Source: Chlorops oryzae
Taxonomy: Eukaryota; Arthropoda; Insecta; Diptera; Chloropidae
Direction of reading: 5' to 3'
NCBI GenBank assembly: GCA_020466095.1
Contig: CM035806.1
Coordinates: 121,825,168-121,889,167, forward strand
DNA: 64,000 bases
The number at the start of each line of letters is the position of its first letter. Position 1 is the first letter of the stretch. Under the pieces are notes generated by a model that worked only from the letters and a program-made list of their open reading frames with translations, had not been told where the DNA came from and searched no databases. The translations under genes and the position numbers were made by a program. Below are positions 47,899-60,461 of this stretch, piece by piece.

Positions 47899-47981
47899 GA
47901 TTATTGGTTTTAATGCACTTTTTGCTCCTCAAAGGCGTACGAATGTCGCGTTCGCGAGTATGGAAATGCCCATATATAAAA

Positions 47982-48700
47982 CAAGTAAGGGTGTTATAGT
48001 CAGGCGAGCCTGACAATAGAATACCCGACACAGACACATAATTTTTAATATCAAGAGGTGTTTAAGGGCATAAGGAGCCCCATATACCGACTTTTGTTAA
48101 ATTTCTAAATGAAAACCGCCCTTTTGCCACGCCCACTTTTCAAATTTTTTTGGAATTCTAATCGGACCGTTATATATACGCTCAAATTCTAAGTTTCATT
48201 GAAATATTTCAATAAAGTCTGATTTTGAGGCATTTTTGGGATTTTTGTGACAGACCCTAGTACTAGAGGTACCCTTAATAATGGTCCGATCGAAAATTTT
48301 TTTGGGAAGGACGTTACTGGCTATGAAGGAAGTATACGTGCCAATTTTTGTTCAAGTCCCATTGGTATTTCGGGAGTAGGAGACAATTTTTGAAACACGC
48401 CCCTATGCCACGCCCACTTTTCCAATTTTTTGAAATCGTATTACTTGCCTTCAAACATGTTCAAATATCAAATTTCATCAAAATATCATAAAAAACTTCG
48501 ATTTTAGAGCAGTTTTTGTGATTTTCGTAACAGACCCTAGTACTGGAGGTACCCCAAAAATGGTCCGATCGGGTCCATTCTCGAACTTGTTCTTACTCAT
48601 GTCCCCGTGAGCACGCATACTAAATTTTGTCAAGATAGCTCAACTCCTTCGATAAAATAACTGTAACAAACAGACAGACAGACAACAGACAGACAGACCA
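47982..48700 (-). repeat. F1 Helentron-type repeat cut at the microsatellite
   Basis: It carries the 3' hairpin end through the body to the GACA tract (48670-48699), where the tandem-duplication junction lies. The 5' hairpin half is absent here but present in unit B (51773-52912). Confidence 0.9.
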
Positions 48701-48903
48701 AACAGAAAAATAAATTTTCTTGTTCGAACCAACTTTTAATGACTTTTTCTTTGCAGTAGTTTTTATCCAAGTAATTATGTTATGGTTTTACTAACTATGT
48801 ATATGAATATGTTCAGCATAGACCAAACAAATAGAAAGAAGTTAAAAGACACGAAAGAACGCTGTATTATTGGTCAAATTTCACATTCTTTTCATTGTTA
48901 TTA

Positions 48904-50192
48904 TTAGGTGTAGTAAAAAGAAATCCATTATTTTTCCAATAGATGGCGTTATTTATCTGTATCTCGTGTTGTATAAGTCCGATCGTGTTCCGCTAGGGGG
49001 CATTAGAAAGATGACAGTTCCTACTAAAAAAGTTTTTTTGACACTTTTTTGATTGATTGATTCAGTTTTGTTTGAGAGCTTGTCAAAGATGGACATCAGC
49101 AAAGAGAAAATTCGCTACATTTTACAGGTTTTCTTCGATAAGGGAGAAAACGCAAGCCAGGCGGCTGAAAATGTGAATATTGTTTATGGACCTGATACTG
49201 TAACAGCCAATCATGCGCATTTTTGGTTTCGTCGATTCCGTTCCGGTAACTTCGATGTCAAGGATGCACCACGCACTGGAAGGCCAATTGTCGAAAATGT
49301 CGATAAAATCATGGAAATTATCGAGTCCGACCGTCATGTTAGCACTGTTTCGATTGCAAAAGAGCTAAAGATTGCACAAAAAAACCGTTTGGAACTATTT
49401 GAATAAGGCTGGATACACAAAGAAGCTCGATGTATGGGTGCCACACGAGTTAACGCAAAAAAACCTCATAGACCGAATTTCCATCTGCGAATCGCTGCTG
49501 AACCGCAACAAAATCGACTCATTTCTGAAGCGGTTGGTGACTGGTGATGAAAAGTGGGTCACTTACGACAACGTCAAGGGAAAACGGTCGTGGTCGAAAC
49601 ACGGTGAACCGGCGGAAACGGTGGCCAAGCCAGGATTGACGGCCAGGAAGGTTTTGCTGTGTGTTTGGTGGGATTGGCAGGGAATTATCTACTATGAGCT
49701 GCTCCCATACGGCAAAACTCTTAACTCGGAACTCTACTGTCAACAATTGTACCGTCTGAAGGAAGCAATCGCCCATAAGCGGCCAGCTTTGGCCAATAAG
49801 AGAGGAATTGTGTTCCATCAGGACAACGCCAGGCCACACACGTCGATAGTGATTCGCCAGAAGCTCCGGGAGTTTGGTTGGGAGGTTCTTCTGCATCCAC
49901 CTTATAGTCCGGACCTGGCACCAAGTGATTACCATCTGTTCCTGTCCATGGCGAACAATTTTGCTGGTGAAACATTCGCTTCAAGAGAGGCTTCTGAAAT
50001 TCGACTGTCTCAATTTTTTGCTAATAGGAACGAGGGCTTCTATGAGAGAGGCATAATGAAATTACCTTTAAAATGGCAACAAGTTATCGAACAAAACGGC
50101 GCATATTTGACCTAAATCGGGCCATTCTAACTATCTTAAATAAAGCCCTCAATTTAATGCAAAAATAATGGATTTCTTTTTACTACACCTAA
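48904..50192 (+). mobile_element. mariner element (second type), complete length
   Basis: 1289 bp with inverted ends TTAGGTGTAGTAAAAAGAAA / complement (about 28 bp) and TA duplication at 48902-48903 and 50193-50194. The exact empty site (GTTATTATAATGTCGCG) is in unit A at 46394-46410. It is a different mariner lineage from the Himar1-like copies. Confidence 0.95.
49089..50115 (+). pseudogene. mariner transposase with one +1 frameshift
   Basis: The frame from 49089 (MDISKEKIRYILQVFFDKGE) covers the HTH region with HFWFRRFRSGNFDV. At the A run near 49377-49383 one extra A shifts the frame. The next frame then continues TVWNYLNKAGYTKKLDVWVP to the stop at 50115. Catalytic residues are seen in VTGDEKWVTY, FHQDNARPHTS and YSPDLAPSDYH (D,D34D). 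Only this single indel prevents a full-length product of about 340 residues. I leave the subfamily open. Confidence 0.9.
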
Positions 50193-50335
50193 TATAATGT
50201 CGCGTTCGCGATGCTAAATCATCATTTTGTACCATAACTACGCGAAAAATCTAAGCAAGATTCTGAAAATTTTAGTACAAATCAAGTTTGACTATCGTAA
50301 TTAACTTTTTCTGAAAATTTTTTTCAATATATTAT

Positions 50336-50623
50336 ATGATCGAGCGCCGAATGCAGGAAGAATTTCATGGAAAAATTGAAAAAAATTTGCTATTAAGTGA
50401 TGCATTTGCTTTTTTTAAATGTGCACAAGAGCATGTATCGGGAGTCGACGACATGTATATTGCTGCTGAAATAATAGATGAAATTGCACCAACTTTAAAT
50501 GAAAAATGGAAAGATGTACGAAATGTTCCAGGGATCCGGAAATTGCATTCCATATTCTGTGACGAGAATTTTTATTTAAGAGTGTCTCAAACGGCGTGTT
50601 CAATAAAATACAGTATTTCATAA
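50336..50623 (+). CDS. 95-residue hypothetical protein, copy 2
   Basis: Second copy of the ORF at 46543-46830, in duplication unit B downstream of the mariner, with the same translation. The identity gives no evidence of selection because the whole surrounding unit is equally conserved. Confidence 0.45.
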   Translation: MIERRMQEEFHGKIEKNLLLSDAFAFFKCAQEHVSGVDDMYIAAEIIDEIAPTLNEKWKDVRNVPGIRKLHSIFCDENFYLRVSQTACSIKYSIS

Positions 50624-51070
50624 CGTGCAAAATTTGTATTATATTTTCAATAACATTGCAGAATAAAACCCTCACCTATAAAAGATGAAACATTTATGGT
50701 AGTTGATACTATCTTGAGTTGAAATGGATTAAAATAATTTTTAATATGTCGCGTTCGCAATGTCGCGTTCTAATTTTTTATTAAACCTATAACAAATGAA
50801 TGAATGCATGTATTTGAACGTGAAAACTGTCCATAGAAAGCTACGTTAATCTTTTCTAGTTTAAAATCAATCCCGATTAAATTGTATCTTGCAATTAGCA
50901 GAAATCTACATTTTACTAAACGCAGTCAGAAACGAGTTCTATATTTTGTCGCGTTCGCGATTCCATGTTTATTGCTTGTATTTCGAAAACGCAAACTGAC
51001 CCAAGTCTGGCTTTTGCTCTATACCTAGTTCTAATAAAACGCTATCCAACCGTATATAAAATCATTTTTT

Positions 51071-51690
51071 ATACCCAGCGTATGCGGGGTATATTAGTTC
51101 TGTGCGAATCTTGTAACAGGGAGAATTAAGCTCCGGAGATATAGACAAATATATATAGAATTGATCAGGATCAAAAACTGAATCGATTTAGACATTTCCG
51201 TCCGTCCGTGGTCGGATCTCCTCCGAAACGGCTGAACCAATCAAGTCGAAATTTGGCATACATGTATATCGGGGTTCGAGTATGATCCTAAGTAAAAATG
51301 GGAGACATCTGCCCACTGCCACGCCCACAAATGAATTTATTGGGTTTTCAGTAAAATGCTTGTAACTTGCGAACCACTCAACACATTCCATTGATATTTG
51401 GTGTACTGGTAAACTACGAAAAGGGACATATCCTGAAAAAAAATGGACGCCGTGCTCCTCGAACCACGCCCACAAATAAGGGCTTATCGTAACTTGTGAA
51501 GTAAAAGGCGTAGAAGCTTTAAATTCGCCACATAGGTTGACCAAGGCGAATGAAAGGTGTAGGAAAAGTTTTATGTGGCCCGCCCACTGCCACGCCCACA
51601 AATAGAGAAGCAAAACATAGTGCGCTCATAATGTCGGGACGCTGGGTATTTCAAAGTCGGGCTTGACCGACTTTAGCTTTCTTACTTGTT
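51071..51690 (+). repeat. F3 Helentron-type repeat, copy 2
   Basis: Unit-B copy of the repeat at 47278-47898. The only difference I noticed is one base fewer in the A run near 51436. Confidence 0.88.
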
Positions 51691-51772
51691 GATTATTGGT
51701 TTTAATGCACTTTTTGCTCCTCAAAGGCGTACGAATGTCGCGTTCGCGAGTATGGAAATGCCCATATATAAA

Positions 51773-52912
<1,140 letters not shown>

Positions 52913-53034
52913 GTGACTTGTTGTAAATATTTTGCTGCTTTAAAGGTTTATTTTCGAAAAAATCTGATTAGCCGAAAGAAAATATCTTCACTGAAGATTT
53001 TTTTTTTGTTTCATGCAAAAGAAAAATCCTTTTT

Positions 53035-53515
53035 ATACCCGACACACTCTGTGTCGAGGGTATATTGCGTTTGTTGGGTTGTGTGTAACACCCAGAACCA
53101 GTCGAGATAGACTATACAAAATGTATATAGAAATGATCAGCGTCACCAGGAGATTAGATTTAGACATGTCCGTCCGTCTGTCTGTTTGTATACAGTTATC
53201 TTATCGAAGGAGTTGAGCTATCTTGAAGAAAGTACTAGGGTCTGTCACAAAAATCCCAAAAATGCCTCAAAAGCGGACTTTATTGAAATATTTCAATGAA
53301 ACTTAGAATTTGAGCGTATATATAAGGGTCCGATTAGAATTCCAAAAAAATTTGAAAATTGGGCGTGGCAAAAGGGCGGTTTTCATATATAAATTTAACA
53401 AAAGTCGGTATATGGGGTTCCTTATGCCCTTAAACACCTGTTGATATTAAAAATTATGTGTCTGTGTCGGGTATTCTATTGTCAGGCTCGCCTGACTATA
53501 CACCCTTACTTGTTT
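53035..53515 (+). repeat. F1 Helentron-type repeat with internal deletion
   Basis: The 5' hairpin, core and GTCCGTCCGTCTGTC tract are joined near 53227 directly to the distal body (AGTACTAGGGTCTGTCACAA). It ends with GTCAGGCTCGCCTGAC and CCCTTACTTGTTT. It is head-to-head with the F1 copy ending at 52912, 120 bp away. Confidence 0.88.
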
Positions 53516-53995
53516 CAATTCGAAAATCTTGTTCGAAGATCAAAAACATTTTTAATTTATTGTTATACCTTTTCTGAAGGAAAGAGTATATTAAATTTGG
53601 CACGGAGTAGTAACATACCAAAGGAGTCGCGATAGATATAGACATATATATATATTCTTGATCAGGGTGACAAGAGGAGTCGATCCAGCCATGTCTGTCT
53701 GTCTGTCGGTCACACTTTAGTTTTTCGTAATTTACTCCTAAGCAGGGTTGGAACTTGGCGAAGAAGAAAGTGCGGCAGTTTTAACACAAAAGGGCAGTAG
53801 ATTTGAATTTTGCGCAGTAAAAAAATCAATACAAATCTGTTTTTTATAACCATAATATATTTAATTTTTATACCTTTTCCGAAGGAAAGGGTATATTAAG
53901 TTTGGCACGGAGTATGTAACATACCAAAGGAGTCGCGATAGATATAGACATATATATATATTCTTGATCAGGGTGACAAGAGGAATCGATCTAGC

Positions 53996-54142
<147 letters not shown>

Positions 54143-54539
54143 GTCACACTTTAGTTTTTCGTAATTAACTCCTAAGCCATGAAAGATATCATATTGAAAT
54201 TTGGCATGGACTTGAACCAGGTAAATGTCCAAAAAACTGCATACACATTTTTTTCGTTGTCCCTTCTTGGGTCGTGGGAAGTGGTTCAGAAGTTTCAAAA
54301 ATCACGATTTTTAAGGTTTTTCCTGGATAACTTTTTTACTATACATCCCAGCTTATTGAAATTTGGTGTGTGTATAGCTACCATGTAGACTTTAGCTTTC
54401 GCTGGAAAAAAATTGCGACATCGTTATAACTATGGTCATCATCCTACACATTAGAAAAAAACACTCTTTCTCTTATTCTCATATCTGTATACAAAAATGA
54501 TTTTTTTTGCTTCTTCTGATTGTGTATTTTGCCGCCAAA

Positions 54540-55080
54540 TAAAGTCGTCACTTATGGTTAAAATTTGACCACCATTCGCGAAATTCGCAAAAATTTGATT
54601 TTCACTATTTTGAATTGAGTATTTCGCAGCTAAACAAAATGTCCTCTAAGGGTTAAAATTTGATCAAGACCACCATTCGCGAAATTTGCAAAAATTTGAT
54701 TTTCACTAGTTTGAATTGAGTATTTCGCAGCTAGACAAAATGTCCTCTAACGGTTAAAATTTGACCATGATCACCATTCGCGAAATTCGCAAAAATTTGA
54801 TTTTCACTAGTTTGAATTGAGTATTTCGCAGCTAGACAAAATGTCCTCTAACGGTTAAATTTTGACCATGACCATCATTCGCGAAACTCGCGAAATGTTG
54901 ATTTTCACTATTTTGAATGAGTATTTCGCAGCTAAACAAAATTTCCTCTAAGGGTTAAAATTTTATCAAGACCACCATTCGCGAAATTCGCAAAAATTTT
55001 CATTTTCACTATTTTGAATTGAGTATTTCGCTGCTAGACAAAATGTCCTCTAACGGTTAAAATTTGACCATGCCCACCAT
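54540..55080. repeat. Tandem repeat of about 100 bp inside F2
   Basis: About five units, each containing ACCATTCGCGAAATTCGCAA, GATTTTCACTA.TTTGAATTG and GTATTTCGCAGCTA. The outer F2 copy (55740-55905) has about one and a half units, so the array expands and contracts within the family. Confidence 0.85.
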
Positions 55081-56094
55081 TGGCAAAAAATTTGAACTTA
55101 AATATAATTTCGAGTTTGTGAAGCTAAATCGAAGCACAGAAAATGTGTAGCTAGAACAACGAACAGGGCAGGAATTTTTGTTAAGGTAATGTTTCAACAT
55201 ATTTAAGGCTGAGGAAAAGGTATGTGTGCAATCGGCTTAGCCGATGTAAACTTCTTTACTTGTTTTCAAATAAAAAGAAAAACTCAACAAAAAGTACATT
55301 TCGTGTAAATATTTCTCCATATTGCATGTCTTCCAATGTTCAGCGATCTACGATCTACTGCAATTGCATTAAAGTTCCAACCCTGCTCCTAAGCCATGAA
55401 AGATATCATTGAAATTCGGCATGGACTTAAACCAGGTAAATGTCCGAAAAACTGCATACAAATTTTTTTCGTAGTCCCTTCTTGGGTCGTGGGAAGTGGT
55501 TCAGAAATTTCAAAAATCACGATTTTTAACGTTTTTCGTGGATAACTTTTTTACTATACATCCCAGATTATTGAAATTTGGTATGCGTATAGCTACTATG
55601 TAGACTTAAGCTTTGGCTGAAAAAAAATGAGACATCGCTATAACTATGGTCATCATCTTACACATTAGAAAAAACACTCTTTCTCTTATTCTTATATCTG
55701 TATACAAAAATGATTTTTTTTTCTTCTTCTGATTGTGTATTTTGCCGCCAAATAAAGTCGTCACTTGTGATTAATTTTTGACCATGAACACAATTCGCGA
55801 AATTCGCAAAAATTTTATTTTCATTATATTAAATTGAGTATTTGGCAGCTAGATATAATGTCCTCCTACGGTTAAAATTTGACCATGACCACCATTCGCG
55901 AAAATTGTGTGCTTAATAATAATTTCGAGTTTGAGAAGCTAAATCGAATTACAGATATGGTATAACTAGATATCCAAGCTAGAACAACAAAAACTGCAGG
56001 AATTTTTGTTAGCGTAATGTTTTAACATATTTTAGGCTGAGGAAAAGGTATGTGTGCAATCGGCTTAGCCGATGTAAACTTTTTTACTTGTTTT

Positions 56095-57185
56095 TATTTT
56101 TTTTAGCTCTTCTATTCGAAGGATATTTTTTGGGTTTTTTATATCACAAGTATTGTTATATCGTCATGAAATCAACCAAACTCTATACGTCTTACTTTTT
56201 CATGTGTTTCAGAAAACAGCAGAGAAAACAATTGAATCGATTCAATGCCATTTGTATGAGATATTTTCCAATTTCAAGGAACTTTTTGAATTTTATTGAG
56301 TAACTGAAAAGCTGCGCTTGAATAATTTGGCGGAAAAACTTCTTTGTTTTGAAGAAAAATCTTCACTTCTGGCTTTTTTAAATAGTTTGGGTTTTTTTTT
56401 CAATCCCGGCGGATTTCCCCCTAAATACCCGCATTAATTTAAAATTCTTAAAAATAATGCATTTTCCTGGAAATTGCAAAAGGAATTGGAAATTCTTTCA
56501 TAATAATTATAAGGAATTTTTTTAAAAGTTCATTCCCAAAGAAAGCTTTTTTCATGATTAAATTGAAATGCAAAAAGGAATGCAAAAAATTGAAGAACCA
56601 AATTTGCAAATGGAGATTAATTCCTTAAGGAATCCCTTTTTAAAATAATGTTCCTTAAAGCAAAAAGCGTTTTAATTACTTTTTGCATTACCTTGGTTCA
56701 AATAGTTTTAATTGCATTCCCAAAACAGTATTTTCGTTATTTTGTACAATGGAATTGGCAAATAGGCTGTTTTCGGAAGGAATTTGGGGGTTAAAAAAGG
56801 AATTCTGGAAAGGATAAACGGGTCCCTTTTAATTCTTTTTGCATTACCAAATCTTAAAAATTAAGGGCTGGGGCGGTTTGAGACCCCAAACCTTCCCAAG
56901 GAACATAATTAACTTGAGGGGGCCACAAACAATTTTTAAATATTTTTGGTTCAAGAATGTTTTGGAAGAAATTAAGAAGGGGAAAGGAATTGTTGGAGGA
57001 CCCAACGGGTTCCCAAGAGTTTTTCCGGGGCGAAAATTGTAAGTATAAAATAATGAAAGGTTGTTGAAGAGGGTAGGGGCCGGGTTCGAAAGAAAACGAA
57101 GGGTTAAATTTGGGACAAGGGAATTGAGCAAGGAAAAAATTTAAAAAATTTTTGGAACCAAATTACGGTTTGAAAAGAAACAATT
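56095..57185. other. Low-quality-looking AT-rich block, no gene
   Basis: From about 56380 almost every word shows doubled or tripled letters (for example GGGCTGGGGCGGTTTGAGACC, CCCAAAGAAAGC). This looks like poorly corrected long-read consensus rather than native sequence. The repeated phrase CTTTTTGCATTACC is visible three times. No ORF is credible here. Confidence 0.5.
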
Positions 57186-57189
57186 CCCA

Positions 57190-57790
57190 GAAGGGGAAAG
57201 GAGAGAGGTTGGAGAAAATTCAAAAAGGAAAGGGAAGAAAATTTTTGGAAAGAGAAGAGAAATAGGAGGATAATGAGGTTAATAAAGGGTTGAAGAGAAT
57301 GAGTAAAGGGAAGGGGAAAATTGGAAGGGAATAGAAAGAAAATTTGGAAGAGGTAGAAAGAAGGAATAGAAGAGAATAGAAAGAATAGAAAGAAATAGAA
57401 GAGAAAAGAAGAGAAATAGAAGAGAATAGAAAGAATAGAAGAGAATAGAAGAGAATAGAAGAGAAAGAAAATAGAAGAGAAGAGAAATAGAAGATAATAG
57501 AAGAGAATAGAAGAGAAAGAAGAGAATAGAAAGAATAGAAAGAATAGAAAATAGAAGAATAGAAGAGAAAGAAAGAGAAAAGAGAGAAAGAAGAGAAGAG
57601 AAGAGAAGAAAGAGAAGAGAAGAGAAGAGAAGAGAAGAGAAGAGAAGAGAAGAGAAGAGAAGAGAAGAGAAGAGAAGAGAAGAGAATAGAATATAAGAGA
57701 ATAGAAGAGAATAGAAGAGAATAGAATGGAAGAGAATGAAAGAGAAGAAAAGAGAAGAGAGGGCAGGGAAAAGATAGGGAACAGAGAGAA
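57190..57790. repeat. Homopurine (GAGAA/GAATAGAA)n tract, about 600 bp
   Basis: The plus strand is almost pure A and G, with AGAGAAGAGA at 57595-57685 and AGAATAGAAGAGA variants around it. Long open frames on the minus strand (Phe/Ser/Leu only) are by-products. Such tracts can form triplex DNA and bind GAGA-type factors. Confidence 0.9.
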
Positions 57791-57849
57791 GGCAGACACG
57801 GAAAATATAAAAAAAGAGAGGGAGATAAAAGAGAGAAATAGAAACTAGG

Positions 57850-58682
57850 CAAGACACAAAAGGAGTGAAGATCGGAGGAAGCTTAAAAATGTGACTTGAT
57901 AAGCTGAAAGGAATTATGAAAGAGAGAAACAGAGCTTGTTCGACTAATATTTAGTCTGATGAGAATGATGAAATTTTCGTGATTATTTCCTACAGACATC
58001 AATTTATTTGTTGATCGTAGTTATAAAACGCTGCGCATGTCATATTAAGTTTATTGCCATGCTCAATCAAGGGATTGTGTATCCGATCATTGCAGGTAGA
58101 AATTCAAAGCTTTGTTTATCGATTGATAGATTGATTACTTTTAAAGGCCAACGCAATTACGTTTAGGCTTACACAAAACAGAAATCGTCATTATATATTT
58201 ACATTTTAAAATATTCTTGTCACGCGTGACTGTTATCATTGGTCGTTGATGCCAGTAATTCGGCACATCGAAATATCATAAATTTAGATAGACTAAAGCC
58301 TTGTGATGTCACGCTGGATTCCCTTTTTATCGATAGTTCAATCAAAGAGATATTAGCATACAAATCGAAGTTTAACTATTTCCAGCTGTTCATTATTTTA
58401 GGGATTCGTTATATCCAGATTCGAATGTAATCGATTAACAATGCAAAAATTATCGATTGCAAAAATATCGATTATAAAAACTATTTATTACATTACAAAA
58501 ATTACCGATTCTCAAATTTATCGATTACAATATTTTACTAAATTTTAAGTTTTTTTTTTATAGGACCTTCATTCATTTTTAAATTTAAAACTTAAAATGG
58601 TGGATATTTAAACGTTTAACAGCTCAAACAAGCTTGATTCAAACCACTATTAATATGCTAACCTCTGTTTAAATTTTAAAAT
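57850..58682. other. No confirmed gene
   Basis: Ordinary AT-rich sequence. At 58239-58320 a short ORF reads VVDASNSAHRNIINLDRLKP, faintly like the end of a Ty3/gypsy integrase. At 58440-58520 ATCGATT words are frequent. Confidence 0.4.
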
Positions 58683-58774
58683 ATAATTTCCGATAGTACT
58701 ATCGATGGTTCAGACTATCGATAAGACTATTGAGACTATCGATGGTCGCAACTATCGATAGTGCTCCAGCTCTA
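58683..58774 (+). promoter_or_regulatory. DRE cluster + CCAGCTCTA promoter-like site
   Basis: At least four ATCGATAG/ATCGATGG sites end in TATCGATAGTGCTCCAGCTC TA, with the same order and spacing as at the GCDH and Rcd5 promoters. A hAT element is inserted one base past the CTA (TSD from 58775). The original downstream sequence is therefore now at 60889 onward. Confidence 0.45.
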
Positions 58775-58973
58775 CTTTGAACTTAGTGCTGGAGAAACAC
58801 CGATGTTTGCGTACATCGATATTTCGATATTTTTAGCTGAGGAACATCGATACTATCGATATTTCGACCTTTTACCAAATAAAATTTTTTTAAGTTTTAC
58901 TTAACATATATTAACTCTTCGTACACCATTTGAAATTGGGTTTAGCCTTTTAAAATAAAACAGGGGAAAATTA

Positions 58974-60461
58974 CACTGTGCGACAGCAATTTTCCGGCCC
59001 AAACCAAACCAATTGCAAATGAAAGTACACATATGGAATAGTAAAACCTCAACTGGTTTTTGGTCTGGCAGGCTACAATTTTTTTTTACAGTGTATTAAA
59101 ATTTCGCAATATTGGTCATATACCATACTAAAAAATATGGTAAATCTAGTATAAATATTGATTTTTCTTACAATTCGTCTGAGAAGACTTTTAGTAAAAT
59201 TCAATGAAAAATTTTTTTGTAGAACATTTTAACCCGTTAAACCCCACCGTTATGTGACTATTTAACCCAGTTTTCCAAAAACTGTTCAAAAGCCTTCTTA
59301 AACTGGGTATTAAAGGGTTAATATGTTCCACAAAAATATTTCTTGGAAAATTTCACTGGGAGTTGTCAAAGACATTGAGCACCTATTAGACATATACGCC
59401 GCCGACAAACGCCGCCGCCGTTTCGTGACGTTTCTGAGCCGCCGCCGGCGAAAACGGCGTAAACGGCGCGGCGGCGTCGGCGGCGTATTCGGCGGCGTAT
59501 AAATTTTTTGCAATCTTAAACAAGCTTAATCATAACATACCGATCTTATATATCGTAAACCTACTTATGTATAAGTTAGAAATAATCAAATTAGCACTTT
59601 CCCATATCTACATATATTTGAAAGTTTTCATATTTTATTAGGTCCTTCATTAATTTAACAAGGTTCCATAATTTATTCCTTTACTTTACTATAACATTTC
59701 TTTGTACCACATTGCCCCCCTCCCCACAAACACCCCATTTCAGACATGGAAGGCTCACGTTTCGCCGGCCCTGGCCGCCGCCGCCAGCCACGCCGGCGTA
59801 GCCGCCGCCGCCGACTTTTTTTAATTTCTACGCCGCCGCCGATTCGGCCTAGTCGGCGTAAACCTCTAGCACCTATGGGTTAAACCTACTTGAGAAAAGT
59901 GTAACCAAATGAAACGGGTGCTTTTTTTTAGAGCCCACCTCTTTTTCCACCAAAAACAACTCCGAGTTTTATTTGATATAGAATACATGAAATACATCAG
60001 TTAAATTTGGTTACACTTTTCTCAAGTAGGTTTAACCCATAGGTGCTCAATGTCTTTGACAACCCCCAGTGAAATTTTCCAAGGAATATTTTTGTGGAAC
60101 ATATTAACCCTTTAATACCCAGTTTAAGAAGGCTTTTGAACAGTTTTTGGAAAACTAGGTTAAATAGTCACATAACGGTGGGGTTTAACGGGTTAAAATG
60201 TTCTACAAAAAAATTTGTCATTGAATTTTACTAAAAGTCTTCTCAGACGAATTGTAAGAAAAATCAATATTTATACTAGATTTACCATATTTTTTAGTAT
60301 GGTATATGACAAATATTGCGAAATTTTAATACACTGTAAAAAAAAATTGTAGCATGCCAGACCAAAAACCAGTTGAGGTTTTACTATTTCACATGTGTAC
60401 TTTCATTTGCAATTGGTTTGGTTTGGGCCCGAGCCGATGACCTGAAAATTGTCGCACTGTG
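58974..60461. mobile_element. Large foldback element, arms of about 450 bp
   Basis: The left arm (58974-59386, continued at 59877-59918) is the near-perfect inverse of 59999-60461. The ends CACTGTGCGACA / TGTCGCACTGTG are flanked by TTA. The original loop is about 80 bp (59919-59998). The right arm has a small extra segment (GAGCCGATGACC). A GC-rich hAT element (59387-59868) splits the left arm. Confidence 0.85.
59387..59868. mobile_element. 482-bp GC-rich hAT element in the foldback
   Basis: Flanked by a perfect 8-bp TSD, GCACCTAT (59379-59386, 59869-59876), and the intact site exists once in the other foldback arm (ATAGGTGC). The ends TAGACATATACGCCG and CGGCGTAAACCTCTA are inverted. Both subterminal parts are dense GCCGCCGCC/GGCGGCGTA repeats, extreme for this AT-rich locus. 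The Arg/Pro-rich frames across it are not genes. Confidence 0.92.

Larger units (their letters stand above)
46034..47979. mobile_element. Unclassified TIR element with TCGCGTTCGCGA sites and an ORF
   Basis: ATATGGGCATTTCCA at 46034 is matched by TGGAAATGCCCATAT ending at 47979. Near-identical 12-bp sites TCGCGTTCGCGA (inverted halves TCGCG/CGCGA) lie at 46407, 46956, 47156 and 47946, plus a partial one at 46970. A 95-codon ORF is at 46543-46830, with AATAAA shortly downstream (about 46871). An F3 repeat (47278-47898) is inserted before the right end. ATAT may be the TSD, but the flanks are AT-rich. I cannot assign a superfamily. Confidence 0.6.
46199..48700. repeat. Tandem duplication, unit A (2.5 kb)
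   Basis: It begins AACAGAAAAATAAATTTTCT and is repeated from 48701. Unit A ends in an F1 repeat cut within its GACA microsatellite (ACAGACAGACAGACC|AAACAG). The units differ at only a few positions that I could find (for example an A-run length near 47641/51436, and G/A at about 48224/52013). Unit A contains the empty target of the mariner found in unit B. Confidence 0.92.

Noticed and set aside
51188..51613. 141-codon minus-strand ORF
   Set aside because: It is entirely inside the F3 repeat; the other copy (47.4-47.8 kb) is split by one base in an A run, which shows no selection.
57104..57857. Three overlapping minus-strand ORFs of about 190-230 codons (Phe/Ser/Leu-rich)
   Set aside because: Homopurine tract translated in three frames; the composition is only that of the repeat.
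58239..58430. Ty3/gypsy integrase remnant (NLDRLKPC)
   Set aside because: Only one short motif resembles the family; no reverse transcriptase, integrase core or LTR is seen nearby.
59310..59513. Arg/Pro-rich minus-strand ORF
   Set aside because: It lies across the GCCGCC arrays of a non-autonomous hAT and crosses its TSD boundary.
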